This document shows positions 26,226 to 39,524 of a stretch of DNA of 64,000 nt, piece by piece. The position numbers and the translations under genes are program-made. A model generated the notes under the pieces. It had not been told where the DNA came from and did no database searches. It was given only the letters and a program-made list of their open reading frames with translations. The stretch's first letter is position 1. The number at the start of each line of letters is the position of its first letter. Origin of the DNA: Bugula neritina (lineage: Eukaryota; Bryozoa; Gymnolaemata; Cheilostomatida; Bugulidae); the NCBI GenBank assembly GCA_964035545.1, contig OZ037765.1, positions 6,646,698 through 6,710,697 of the forward strand, written 5' to 3'.

Positions 26226-29200
26226 ATGAATTTCCACTCTGGACTTGTTACCTTTACAGTTTTCATCATTACTTCTGTTGTTGGATTATTAATTTTCACG
26301 AGAGGCTTTCTACTTAGTCGAATTGCAATCACTAACTCTACTCTGCCATCTACGAACACTACACTGTCACCCCAGTATAGGAAAGCTATCTTAATCATTA
26401 TAGATGCACTGAGGTTTGACTTTGTTGATTTCCAACCTTCTTCTAATGCCTATTATCATAATAAGCTGACATTTGTGCATCATTTGCTGACGGAAAACTC
26501 AAAACGAACTCGTTTGTATAATTTCGTTGCTGATCCTCCAACTACTACCATGCAAAGGTTAAAAGGTCTTACAACGGGTGGACTTCCTACATTTGTGGAT
26601 GCAGGTATGTTTACATGTTTGCACAGTATGTTAACATACAGTGACAAGTAAAGACTTGCTGTTCTTTATTTCTGTGATTTTGTTCTAGGTTCAAATTTTG
26701 CCAGCTCTGAAATAAATGAAGATAATATTATCCAACAGCTAGTTTATGCTAATGAAACGCTTGTGTTTATGGGTGACGATACTTGGGAGTCTCTCTTTCC
26801 TAGGAGGTAAAACGTTAGAGAAAAATAAGTAAATTACTTACTAACGCATTAATATGCAAAAGTATTAGTTTTGTTGTTGCTTATAGCAGGTATGTTTTTA
26901 TGTAACAGCAGCACTCCTTTTAATTTTCAGATTTTCTCGAAGCTATCCGTTTCCATCATTCAACGTCCATGACCTTCACACTGTTGATGGAGGTGTTAAA
27001 ACCCATTTGGTGCCGGAAATAGTGAAATCTGACTTCACCCTTCTGGTTGCTCACTTTCTAGGTGTTGATCACTGTGGGCACAGATACGGCCCCAATCACC
27101 CTGCTATGGCTGAAAAACTGTCAGAAATGAATGAAGTTCTGCGGTGTGTGTTGTATTTAATAAGAAATGAAAACATAAGCTATTACTCACTCATGCACTT
27201 ACTCAAGTTTATAGTCGCTATCCCTGTGCAACCTTTAGTGTAAAGTGTTTTTTAAAGTGGGCTAATGACTTATTCATATGTGGCACAGGAGCAATTATGA
27301 CTGGATGCTCTTCCTAACATCACCAATGGTGTTTGGACTCGAACCACTGGTCTCATGTTTACTAGGCCAGCACTCTAACCACTACACCACGGCTGCCCCC
27401 TGAAACATAAACCCCTACTGTATTAATTTGATGTACTTTTATATACTTGTTACCTGCAAGTAATAGACATTAATTGTGATAGGCAACTGTGTGTCTGTTG
27501 AATAGATCAGTTGTGGAAGTGATGGACAATGAGACACTGTTGATAGTGTTGGGAGATCATGGTATGACCACTACTGGGGATCATGGTGGAGACAGCAGCG
27601 ATGAAATAAATGCTGCCTTACTCGTTCACACTAAAAGTGAAGTAACGTGGCCGGTACAAGAGGTATAGTAATTATTTTCAAAGTTTTCACTTTAGCTTAA
27701 TTTATATGATTTCATAATTTTACATGCAGCATTGTATTAATTGTGGAATTAGCATTTGACCACTTTGCAGTCTTAGTAGTAATACTGGTTTCTCATGGAA
27801 TCTTCTTAGTCTGATAACCAAGCCTTAGAAGCTGGTAGGTAGTCTGAACACTTGTAGGGGGGGGGGGTCTTTTTCATTAGCCAATAACGTCTATTTAGCT
27901 GTCCAGAACCTGCTAATACTATAAGCTATGTTATATTGCAGTGTTAAATTATCTAAATGCAGACTTGCATAAGGTATATTTTATAACTATTGCTATATAA
28001 TTATTTTTTGTAGCAAAAAGAAGTATCGCAGATAGACCTAGTGCCAACACTGTCTTTGTTATTAGGTCTACCCATTCCCTACTCTAACCTGGGTTCTCTA
28101 ATCCCCAAACTCATACAGAATACCAATACACCTGCCTCTGAGGCTAATCTCCTCGCAGCTCTGAAGTTGAATCAGAAGCAAATATTAAACTATATCAACC
28201 ACTACAGTCAGGTCTGGCTAATATAGAAGTTAAATATTCTTTAAAACTATGTGTATTATATTGTTTCTAGTGTGAAGTTGTTCATGTGGAAATGGAATTG
28301 TTGTTGATTTCAGTTGTCAAATGATTTGCCCAAGTCTCAGATGGCTGTCTTAGATGAGATGGAAAGGGCGCTCCATTCTTCAAGCTCAGAGGCAGACTTG
28401 CAGCGAGTCAAATATATGACATATATGAGAAAGGTGAAGGACATGTGCAGAGAAATTTGGGCCAAGTTTGATGACAAACTGATGCTGATCGGAGGCTTAC
28501 AAGTTCTCTTCAGTATTGTTCTTCAAGGCTGTAGTGCATGTGGCTTTCTAGCCGCTACGTCTAGTCATACAGTGGCCTTGTTACAGTGCTCACTAACAGT
28601 CATGTCCCTAGTTCTCAGTTACTTAACTGTAACTCCTCTGCACTGTGTACTCATACTCAGTGCCATGTTTAGTATTATTATAGTATATTGTATAGTTAAA
28701 TATTCTCAAGTAGAGAAGTGTTTATCCCTCACTGACATGTTATCCACCTTGTGTCTGGTGCTATACTCGCTGGCCTCGCTCTCAAATAGTTTACTTATTA
28801 ATGAAGACAAGGTCCTTCATTTCTCAGCTCAATCAATACTCTTGGCAATATACATATCGGAGGTAATAAAGCTCGTTAGATTCCATACGGCCAAAACTAA
28901 AGAGAAAACAACTTCACTGATGTTGCTGAAGCTATTGCTAAAATCTCCAATTACTTACTTGTTTATAATACTCAGTGTGGTAGTACAATTCTCTCAAGCA
29001 TTCCGCGCGTGCAGAGAAGAGCTCATTGGTTGCGAGACATCATTGTTCCTAACTCCTTTAGCCAGCCTGCGGCAGGAGTTCAATTCATACAGGAACAGAC
29101 GATTCCTGTTGCTGACAATGCCAAGCGTGTTCCTACCTGCTTATGCTATTAAGCGAATATTGAAAGTACGAGGAAATCTCAATGGACATTCTGCTCTAGT

Positions 29201-31151
29201 GATGTTTGTTAGCTATGCTCTGTACACAATGGCTACGCTATGTCTGGCAGATTGGGTGTCTGCCGCAATACCCTTCCTCCATGATTGGCAACGTACTTTG
29301 CCAGCTAAATCCACTTACATTTTACTAACAGCTGGTATTTCTATTATACTTTTATCACCCCTTGCTGTATACTTGTCTAGTCCTAAGAGCAAGCCTGTTT
29401 CATACAACACATCTGTACCGTCTATATATAAATACATCAAAGAAACACTATCTAAGACAGAAGATGATTCTGAAAGGCCTCTAGTTTTTGGCCTCAGTAC
29501 CGTATACAGCGCTACGTATGTTGCTCTACTTGTAATGGTGTCTATCTACCTCATGCTCATCTCGGGTGATGGAATGAGTTTCTCTATAACTCTGGCGTTA
29601 CTAGCCCTTGTGCTATTTCTGGATATTCATGTATTATGCAATCAATCAAACAGTAAGTATGTTATTTTTAATATTTTCTATAAGTTTCATTTCAAAAAGT
29701 TATAAACTTTAAAAAATGCTGCGTTTTTCTCTCACAAATCATTAGGCAGATTGACATATTTAGGTTATAACTGTTGCTTTCTATTATTTTTAGCTGGAAC
29801 TAGCATCTCGCATATTATATACTGGTTTGTGTTATGCAAGTATTATTTCTACTGCACTGGACATCAGCCAACTATAACCAACATTAGGTGGGATGCTGCT
29901 TTCCATGGATTCTCTCAGGATCACGATAATATGATTGTTCCTGGGGTAAGTCTTAGGCTATTTATTACATTAAAGTAGAAGGGAAGTCGAACTATTTTTA
30001 CTCGTATCACCTACTGAATATTTAATACAATATGATGACCAATTTTAAACGCTAAACTTTTAAGTCGGCTCAGCAATAAAGCTATGTGTTGTAGCAGCTA
30101 AAAATAACATACAATGCAAGTCAGAAATAGTTAGTATTAGTTGTATAACACGACTCCAGAGCAGAAAGCAAATGTCATCAGTATAAGCACAAAATTTATT
30201 TTAAAACAAAGCTATTTGAGCATACAGCCTTCAAACAGTATGTATATGATAGCTAAGATAAATATGACTGTTTTAATACTGCATAAATGAAGTGTGTCGG
30301 GGATTCTATAATAACGAATGACTTAAATATAGGAGTTTTGTCCTCATGTTTGCTTATCGCTGAAAGATGGAGTTTGAATTTCAACCTTTATTTTATTGTA
30401 GATTCTGCTTTTCACTAGCACATTCTCTAGTCAAGTGATCTTCACTGTGTCACTACCCTTGCTACTAATAGTAACAGAGAGTGGCATAACCTTTTACCAA
30501 AGCCTACGATCACCTAAAGCCAGGTCACTGACCGGCTTAGGAGAGATTAGTTTGACTAGGCAAGAGGAGACAACATCTAACAACCTATATCACTTGTATT
30601 CTGTCTATCTGTTGGCTAATCTTGTAAAGGTATGGCTATATGCAATCATTCTTGTAAAAATTAATTCTCACTTTGGTGCATTTAAGTAACATTTTTGAGA
30701 ATGTTTAAATAAAAATGTTGTGCATATCTTAGTTTGTTTAAACATATTATTATAGGCATTATGTTTTTTGGTATACATTGCATTAAATACATATACATAT
30801 ACATATCCTAGTCACTAGTGTATGATAATTGTAGTTTTAGATGTTTTAATTGATTTGGGTGGTTTTGCTATATTTATTAGAATGCCAGAATTTCTATATA
30901 CATATTATATAATTTAACTATGATCAAATAACTAGTACTATTGTTTGTAGACTTTCGGTGCGCTTCTCTCTGCGGCCATATTGAGGCGGCATTTGATGGT
31001 GTGGAAGATATTTGCCCCGGCATTTATATATGAAGGAGCATCATTCATTCTCACATCACTGATATCGATATTGAGTTATATCATTTTTATCAGACTCCAC
31101 AAAGCAGTGAAGTATTACATCAGAGATTTTGAGCTTGAGCATGTTGATTGA
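26226..31151 (+). CDS. PIGO: GPI ethanolamine phosphate transferase 3 (PIG-O)
   Basis: ER multi-pass enzyme that adds ethanolamine phosphate to the third mannose of the GPI anchor, the group later joined to protein. Nine exons (26226-26604, 26689-26806, 26931-27143, 27506-27662, 28014-28211, 28314-29652, 29794-29945, 30402-30629, 30951-31151) join in phase to 994 residues; human PIGO is about 1,090. After an N-terminal anchor (residues 8-29) comes an alkaline-phosphatase-like luminal domain: [24 protein letters not shown] (nucleophile region), [31 protein letters not shown] and [15 protein letters not shown]. All metal-site motifs are present. Exon 6 (1,339 bp) encodes most membrane helices. 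The STGH-type signature [14 protein letters not shown] and the end [13 protein letters not shown] support PIGO over PIGN or PIGG. An acceptor lies 20 nt before the start. Confidence 0.96.
27211..27401 (-). mobile_element. tRNA-derived SINE, copy 3 (best preserved)
   Basis: Minus-strand copy in the PIGO intron between exons 3 and 4. The polymerase III promoter is readable: A box near GTGGTGTAGTGGTTAGAGTG and B box GGTTCGAGTCC. The conserved central block and a tail with GGGATAGCGACTATA follow. It is the most intact member in the window and gives the best family consensus. Confidence 0.87.
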
Positions 31152-31387
31152 GAGTGTTCTAGAAGGTTCCATTAGGTACCAGAAAAGGTTAAGCCTGTTT
31201 AATGACTCATCCATTCGTACCTGCCAAGTGATAGTTATAGTATTGCATTGAATAATTGCATGTATGATTGTATTTTATGCCATAAATATAGTTAATTATA
31301 TTGTACACTTTTATTGCCAAAATCTTTGCACAAAGCTTTATATTTACTAATATACCTTAATAATCTATTGTATTATATATATATCAA

Positions 31388-31393
31388 AATAAA
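31388..31393 (+). terminator. PIGO poly(A) signal
   Basis: AATAAA 237 bp after the PIGO stop. It forms one arm of a palindrome whose other arm is the signal for the opposing gene. Confidence 0.65.
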
Positions 31394-31397
31394 GAAA

Positions 31398-31403
31398 TTT
31401 ATT
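31398..31403 (-). terminator. Poly(A) signal of the CUB-like gene A
   Basis: TTTATT on the plus strand reads AATAAA on the minus strand. It lies about 390 bp after the stop of the minus-strand gene and 4 bp from the PIGO signal. Confidence 0.5.
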
Positions 31404-31789
31404 TTGACAAAAAATAAATATACTTTGGTTACTGCACAAAAAACAACACTATGCTAATAGATTTAGGAGCCTTTCAGATTTTCTAATTTTAGTGGCTCAT
31501 TCATGCATGTAGGAGAGTTAGCTATGTCAAGCATACATGGTGTGATGTAAAGCTCAGTACCAAATCTCACATAGCTGTTACTGAAGATAGTAACAGCCTT
31601 ATTTCTTTTGGAAACTATTAGCTATACAAACATTTGTCTTCCATGTATTGAGAAACCAAGAAACATTTTGTTGATTTAGAGGCTAATTTGCCGGGTTTTT
31701 TTCCTGTTCAACTTCAACGTTATTATCAAATCTTGTTAAAGGGAAGTCCGGGTGTAATTGCTGAGAGGATAACTCCATAACGTGTGTGG

Positions 31790-33888
31790 TTAGCTCATCA
31801 GATAGACTGGTTTCCCATAAGTTGCTGAAGGCGGATGATTAGCTAAATAAAAGCAAAAGTGTTGCAAGAAATTTATTACATTTTGTGTAAGTCCCCCCCC
31901 CCTCGATCGTCATACTCTTTATTGAGAAATTTCAAACTAGAATGAAATAAGTCATAATTCAGATTGTAAGCATACAAAAATATAATGCACGCTTATTGCT
32001 TTTAGCCTGGTTTTTGAGTTTAAACATGTATTAATTAAGTATATAGCACTGGTTTACCTGTGTATACAACTGGTATTTCTCTCTCAGAGCGTCTTCTTTT
32101 AAGACAGCACCATGCACATAAAGGTAATAAAAGGCAGCCAAGGAAACTTAGAACAGCTGATACTACTATTATAATAATTGTTTCTGTTGCCAAGTTCCAG
32201 TAAACCCATGAACTCCAATAAGCTGTCTACCTAAATTTGAGATCATATAAAGTTTTATAAAACACACAACAACTGGCACTCTTTAATTCATACTTTCTTG
32301 CCAGCTCCTATTTGTACTTTATAAGATGGCTGGTTTTTCCTCTAAAAGTGCTCATGTCTATTATAGAATAAAGTTTACATGTAGAACACTAAAAGATAGA
32401 TTATTATATATAAGATACTAAAGTACCAATAGTTGCTATGACTCGTACCTTGTATATCAACCTCAAACTCATACCCTCTGGAGGGGTTATTTCTTTTCAA
32501 CTCTAATGTTAGATATTTGCTATCAAAATATTCATCTGCTCTGTTGAATAAAGAGCCACATTTGTAAACACGCTAAAATAAAGTTTGTAGAATACTGACA
32601 AAAACATATGCAGTTGAAATGTTTACACACTGTTCTATTTTGCTGCTGAAACTTGAAAATATGAGAACAGAGATTTGAATGAGTGAATGCAACATGCTTT
32701 GCATCATGCAAAAAATATTAATTATTCATGTTATAGCAAATTACTACTTTTACATAATTGGACAGGTTTATAATGTTTTCCACTTTCTTAGAACTTACAA
32801 AAGGAGAAGCTGACGTAGAGCTGCCTGAGTATAGCGAGAGAGTAACTCCACAGTTGGTTATTTCTCCTTCGTCAAAGTCTATTATAAACCCGTTATCTGA
32901 TTTGAAGGTCATAGTACATGATCCTGATGTCAATGTACTAAAGAGAATGGTACTTTTACCTTTGACGGTCACTTTTCTACCATAGTTGAGATTTATCACC
33001 CCTCTTGAGCAATCTCCATTGTTATCCATGAAGTATGTAGGGTCTATAATATTACCATTACCATCATATTATGCTCTTACAAGTGATTTTATTGCGACCA
33101 TACAAACTTAATTAAAAGAAAATTTTGGCAAACCACATTTATAGTGACCTAGTTTATATATTAAGAATAATTTATTATTGTTTTGATATAAAGGCTAACA
33201 TTAGTAGTTTTAATTTTTAATGCCAGTTCATTAAAAGTAAGTGTTGTGTGGTTAGTTTTTTCAAAACATTTTATAACAAGTTAACTTTTATGAGCTTATT
33301 TATTGTGTTACAGCAATTGGCATGAACTTGTCATTTATGTTGTGTTTTTTATTCAGTCAGCTAAGTTTCTCATTAGCCCTCATACGCTTTAATTTTGGGT
33401 TGGATTTATTTCCATGATAAATAATGTTCCATTAAAAAATTATAGGCTTTTTAAAAGTACATTTCTTGTCATTATTAATAATAAAATATGTAGAACAACT
33501 TATGATCAAGAAATTATAAGCAGAATATTTTTATGCACATACGAATTATATTAATGTTTCTAAAAATAAACAATTAAGCTAAAATTGCAAACTTTTAAAA
33601 GCATATTGAAACAATGAGAACAAACAGCACTTCTTTTTTAAAGCCATTTTCAAAATATTTGTTTTCAAGATTATATATTTATTTCTATAACTTCTTAAAT
33701 TGCAATATTATCCAATTACTTTGGAATAATTTTAAACAATATGAATTCAATGTAGACCAAATAAATAGTTGTATAAATTTAACAGTTATGTTTGTGTGAG
33801 ACCTACCTCCATTTACAAACACTGTTAACAGCCAGATCCATATGATGACTGAATCCTTGAAACTCCTGAGCAGTCTCCTAGAATACAT
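31790..33888 (-). CDS. CUB-like single-pass membrane protein A (unnamed)
   Basis: Not matched to a named family. Five exons (33807-33888, 32799-33043, 32449-32572, 32058-32222, 31790-31842) join in phase to 222 residues. Residues 1-28 look like a signal peptide (IIWIWLLTVFVNGG). Residues ~29-150 have a CUB-like pattern: four Cys, CTMTFKS, a GVTLSLYSG block, then CGSLFN and GYEFEVDI. A membrane segment follows at ~165-192 (IIIIVVSAVLSFLGCLLL) with membrane-proximal Cys and the basic stop KRRRSER. The ~30-residue tail has Tyr in PVVYTG and KPVYLMS. The acceptor of exon 4 was chosen at GACAG because the nearer TAG acceptors break the frame. Its role, perhaps a receptor or adhesion protein, is inference. 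It is a likely tandem paralogue of the gene at 35274-37799. Confidence 0.72.
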
Positions 33889-35273
33889 GTGTTGACCTGC
33901 TTTAGTTTATCCAAGTATTGTTAGCAGCTTAGTTTCTACGCTGGGTATGGTGTGTACACTGCACACTAGAATACTGTAGCTGACGCAATCACTCACATTT
34001 GCTCTTTCCGTTATGCTACTAGGGAGATAAATGCCTCATTTCAAGAATTTAAATGTCTGTTTACGCATGCATATATATAAATAGCTTTTATGCAACATTT
34101 ATGCAACCGTACCTCAAATAATAATATGTTTTATAGCATAATTAGCAAAGATTCCATATATAATACAATTACTGTTTATAATGATTAATGTACATGTATA
34201 TAGTATATATATTTATGCATGTATAATTAAATAAGGGGAATTAGCCTGTTAGACCAGTCATGTGCTAATGAGGTAATTGGAGGATGTTAGTCACAGTAAA
34301 CACTATAGACAGGATGCATCAGCAATCATAAGCTTCGTAACGTTGTTGTAAACTACAATAATTTTGTGCTGAATCGCAAATAATTCTACCTGCTATCTTA
34401 TATATATGCAGTACACCACATTCACGCAATACCATTATCATTATATAGCTCACATAGCAACTGGAAAATGTTTTATGTTTTACTTTTATGTGTTTAATAT
34501 CAGCAACGCTTTTTGTTGGCATAACAACAGTATTTCTAACAAATTATATTTTGAATTTTTTTTTTCACAGGATGCAGCTTTCTAATTTCTAATGAGCCAA
34601 AGTTTATAATAATAAAACAAGATTTGTATAATATCTTAGTACCAGCAGTTTATTTTTTCTTTTTAATGTGTAAATTTACAATTTTTAACAGATTTTTAGT
34701 AATAACATGGTTCATTTATTTTATTTGAAAAAATTATTTACAAAATATTTATAAACAGTATATTCAGAGTAGTGTTTGATATATTATAGGCTTGCTGATC
34801 ATTTACTTTGTTGTGCTTTTGAAGGCTCATGGAGTAAAAACCAAAAGAATTATATGATTAACACAGAGTGCAGCAACATACTTTCAAGAAAGTATATAGA
34901 ATTTCAATATTATAACTAAAAACATTAATATATTTTCTATATAATTGATATGCAAATTATTCAACTGGCTCTTATTATAAAGCTATGTTTCTTATTTCTA
35001 TTAGTCAAGTACAACAAGAATTATTTGCTCTTTGTATTTAAAAAGTTGGACTAATTTGAACACATGTGTCTAGAAATGCAATATTTTATACAAGTAATAT
35101 TATGTAACTTATAAGGCATGAATTGTTTTTCACTTGAATCAATGGTAAATTAATTTTGCTTGTATGCATGAATAACACAAGAATGGAATAAGAAAGGAAA
35201 AAAGATTGGTAGCATCAGCTCTTTTCTTGAGTTAGATAATTTAGAGCAGGGCGGTGCTTTGCCACCCACAATG
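33889..35273. other. Spacer between the two CUB-like genes
   Basis: AT-rich DNA without a supported gene. It should hold the promoter of gene A (right of 33888) and the 3' UTR of gene B; a minus-strand AATAAA occurs near 34715. The short minus-strand frame at 34319-34522 has no family signature. Confidence 0.5.
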
Positions 35274-37799
35274 TCAGTACCGATGGTGAGGAGCAATGAC
35301 TGGGTACACGGGCTGCACACTCCCTGGGTTGACGTATCTCACATTATCACCTGACCCTACAAGAATCAGCAGTGAAGTGTTTTTACTTTAATTAATTTCA
35401 CAACAACTTTAAGTGTAAAAACATATTATTGTAAATAGATAAGATGATAGATGATAGCTCATAATGCCAAGGAACTAAAAAATAATTTTATTTCAATTCA
35501 TTTATTTCCATTTTGAATGCATGTACAAACAGTGATAAGGATATAATACAATTTATGATAAGAAGCATATTAAAACTTTTACAGACATAAAAATTACTAT
35601 TTTTGAGTAAACTTTCAATAATCTCGTATATATTAAAAATAAGGTATATTTATAACTCTACAGAAGCCTATATTTAATCCTTTCTTACCTGAAGAACTTC
35701 CCCTTTTGCAGCAGCAACAAATGATTGCAGGTATGCCGACAGCGCACAACACTACAACTATCACTACGACTACTATGATGATGACCACTCCTTTAGCCAG
35801 GGATTTGAGAACACCTTTTTCCTTTTTACCTGCAGCATAAAAATGGCAGATCATCTTAAACTAGAAAATTAATTCCAACTTCTAAGCAATGAATTTTTTT
35901 GGTTTGACTTTACAAATTCTAATTACATTTGTTGCACCTAGAAGTAGCAAGTTGCAATGAAAGCATATAAAGGCAGCATTTATACCTTCTGGCCAACTTA
36001 CCAACAGCATAAGCTGGTGAAATCTGAATGTGAAAGTCATCTTCTAAATTGTTATTTGTCACTTTGTAGCTAATTATAATTTCTCTAACTGTATCCCAAG
36101 AGTGGTGCTGGGATGTAGGGGATTCACATGTAACTTCCTCCTACAAAGTATGATATTGTAAATTAGTAATAGTATATGTACATGTACATGTACATACATT
36201 TACCAATATTTATGTTGACCATTATCAAGAAAATGTGTATTTACATATACTATTGAGCTCACACATGCATATCTCACAAACAGTATGTGAAACATAGTTA
36301 AGTATGTTTTATTCATTAATTAAACTAGTCTAAACAAATCCAACTTTACTATGAAAGATACATTAGGTTGGTGCTGTTTATACACAAATATTTTGTTGCT
36401 AAGAAATTAAATTTATCCAATGAAAACAGAGAAACCTTTGACTGGCATTAAGTCATGCTTATATTCACATCTTTCTTACATAGCTTTGCCTTTATTTAAA
36501 CATTTTTGAATAGGCATAATGTGCAACACACTATCGGTTTCAAATTACCAATAATGATAAAAATAGTTGTATTTTCTCTAAAAAGTGTGAACACATACTG
36601 ATGTTTAGCAAACAATAATTCTATTACATAGTTCATGCAGAAAAATGTCATGACTTTCGTTTCAAAATATCTAAAAAGTTCCGTTTCTCATCACGCTAGT
36701 TTTATTTTTACTCTTCAGTTGATAAACTTATGTAGGTGCTAAGAACATTAAGGAATATCATCTCAAAACTAACACATTAATTTTTCTGCTATAGGTATTC
36801 AAAGTTGTAGCACTATTTTTTTTATAAATTTATAGGTTTCAATTCACAAGATTAGATTAAAATTGAAATGGTGTTGCCAACAACTAATTATAGGCCATGT
36901 AGAGGTAATTATAATCCGAATTTCAGTAATTTGCTTTAATCAAACACCGTCATATCTCATCAAAGTCATCAAAGTTGGTTGCAGTTGGTTGCGATGATGA
37001 TCCTGCACCCAGCCCTTCTCTGGCAATGTAAAGCTATTTATAATATTATAGATAGAAAGGAAATATTACATGAAAACCTGCCTATTTGCTGTTATATAAG
37101 CAGCATATAATGTTATGTCTAACAATGAGTAATTTTAGTAATTTCTACTATATATAAAACATACATCCATTTATTGAAAATTTTACTGTTTTTAATTTGA
37201 CTTTACCTCCTTGCAGATCTGGTCCACCTTGCTGCTGGTATTACATAACCCTATGATATAAAGACTGTTGCCACAACTCACACTCCCTTCTATTTCTATA
37301 TACACTGCAACTCTGCTATCATCTGTCAAGGTGACTGTGAGATTGCAGACACTAGAACCAGAGAGCTGTGGTCTTCCACTTTCTATTCCTAGTATATCTG
37401 ATCCCAGAGAAATGTTGTTATAAGAGTTACAACTGGCATTAGATGAGAAGAAATTCCATAGTATTGGGAAATATCTAGATTGTGTCACCGCTCCATTTGC
37501 TGTTAGAGCTGTAACAGCATTTGTTATAAACTAGAAATGCTGTCGGCTAAATATAGATCAACGGTTAAGATGAAACAAGCTTTTTGCTTTTCCTCTCTTT
37601 CAAACAGAATTAACTGAAGTACATATTTTATCTTGTCTTTATATAAAATTAAAAAGAGATTCTTACATATCGATTTGAATTCAATATATATAATTCGTTT
37701 GTAATGCGTAAAAGGTAAGCATATGAACTAGATTATATGTTAGATTAACTTACCCAAGCAGCATACTAACAGAGCTCCACACACATATAATACAGTCAT
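35274..37799 (-). CDS. CUB-like single-pass membrane protein B (unnamed)
   Basis: Not matched to a named family. Five exons (37754-37799, 37207-37508, 36002-36140, 35689-35829, 35274-35356) join in phase to 236 residues. The signal peptide is MTVLYVCGALLVCCLG. The ectodomain (~17-162) has six Cys and several NxS/T sites, and its CNLTVTL / VAVYIEIEG / SCGNSLYI strands resemble a degenerate CUB fold. A membrane segment at ~177-199 is rich in Val and Ile (GVVIIIVVVVIVVVLCAVG), followed by CCCCKR. The tail ends NPGSVQPVYPVIAPHHRY. Intron phases (1, 0, 1, 1) and the domain-to-exon map equal those of gene A, so the two probably arose by tandem duplication despite low residue identity. The cysteine-rich juxtamembrane segment and Pro/Tyr tail resemble Shisa-type adaptors only superficially. 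Confidence 0.72.
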
Positions 37800-39524
37800 T
37801 GTTCACTTGTTGATGGAGAATACTGAATACAGCTCCTTTATGGATAATAAATACATTTCATCGAGAAAGTAATTGCTAATTAGTGTAAGTAGAAGCAACC
37901 TACTATATCATTATGCTGCTATAGAATAAGCTAAATTAACAAAAACTGGTATTTCAATTTCCAACATGAATTTTATGTGTGCCTAGCATTCGTGGCCAAT
38001 AATATTTGTTATGATGCACTGGGAGATTTTGATCTGTACAGTAAATTCTTAATCTGGCAAAATAATTCCCTGGCAACAGATTTTTAAGCACAATTTTTAT
38101 GACTCATCAAACACCTGACTGTAACAGCATAAGGAAACAATGCAATCAAAATAAGGTGTTTTGAGATCTAAACACTGACATGCTATAATTTGATGGGCAA
38201 ATAAGAATCTTGACTTGGTTATGGTTCATCATATTAATACAATGCAATATAGAATATATTATTGTTGGTAATAGAAAATATTGACTTTAGAGTAAGTCTG
38301 TAACCCAAAAAGCTCAAGTTACAGTGCTTGAATCTTTATGTAAAGTCATCAAATAAAATATTATACACTCTGCTAAATGTAAAATGGCCTATGTAACTTT
38401 CACTACTTGATTAGCTACCATGCTTCCTAAATATTTTATTTAGATTTATCATTTACTATTGTTACTAAACCATATTATTATATAACTTAGACACAGCTTT
38501 ATTTAAATATTTCAAGAGGCAATACATTATTTATTATACAAAATTCAAGTTATGCCCCCATGCTAATCAAACCATCAATCAAGCTTCTATAAAAATTCTA
38601 GCTGCAAAAAAAGCTTGGTAAGGATTTTGGAAACAGATCTGGACAAATTGAAATATAGTTTCAAGTATAACTTACAAGAATTTGTCATATTGTAACCGTT
38701 ATAAACACCATGCAGCTTCTTATTGAAGGACTGCTAGCTAAAATTATCTATACTCTAAAAGCAACTCATGGTAAATAGGCGAGACATTCAAGGCTTGAGC
38801 TGAACTTGTCTCCGATTTTAATTTTTAATGAAATCAAACTACCATTCATCAGAATGAGTTCAAGATTTTTTTACTTTCTAGAAATACTAGTGAAAAAAAT
38901 TCATTATCTGAAAATCTTGCTTAAAATTAATAGTTTATCAAATGTGTGACATCAGCAGGACAGGAGATTTAATAGTTTGCGAAGTAATAATAAACAAGTT
39001 GGTAGTTGCTTCCCCTTATTATGATGTCTGCGTTAATGAGGTAACAACTCCACTAAAACCTATAAGTAACTGATGACTCCATTCTTGAGACGGAAAATAG
39101 ATAGAATTCAACAACAGCAAGAGTTTGTATAACAGAAGATAAATGTATTAGTTCCAAGTAGACTTATTATAAAACGATAATTGCCAGTAAAATTTTGCTA
39201 ATCTATTAAAACTACTACATAGTATGTTACAAGTGCTATAGCTCTGTATATTACTAATCCTGCTCAATAAAAAGTAACATGATTTGTGAATAAATTAGAA
39301 ATGTTTTATTGCAACATAATCATTATATAGCAGAATGGGACTACTTTACAAGGGAACATAATTTGTATTTACAATCGCCATGTAAACCAATCACATCACA
39401 AGTAAGAAATAGCCATACTAATTCAGTAATATAATTTAAAATCTACTAAACTAGAACCTAGTGCCGTCAGCTCTGTCCGACAGGGTGTAAGGCTGTACAA
39501 TTTATTATAGCCATTGATCATGCA
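37800..39524. other. Intergenic DNA between gene B and RAB5IF
   Basis: AT-rich DNA without a supported gene. It holds the presumed promoter of gene B at its left end and the RAB5IF 3' UTR at its right end, with a minus-strand AATAAA at 39305-39310, about 215 bp past the RAB5IF stop. Confidence 0.5.

Noticed and set aside
28041-28226. Stand-alone small gene
   Set aside because: It is PIGO exon 5 read from a non-start codon.
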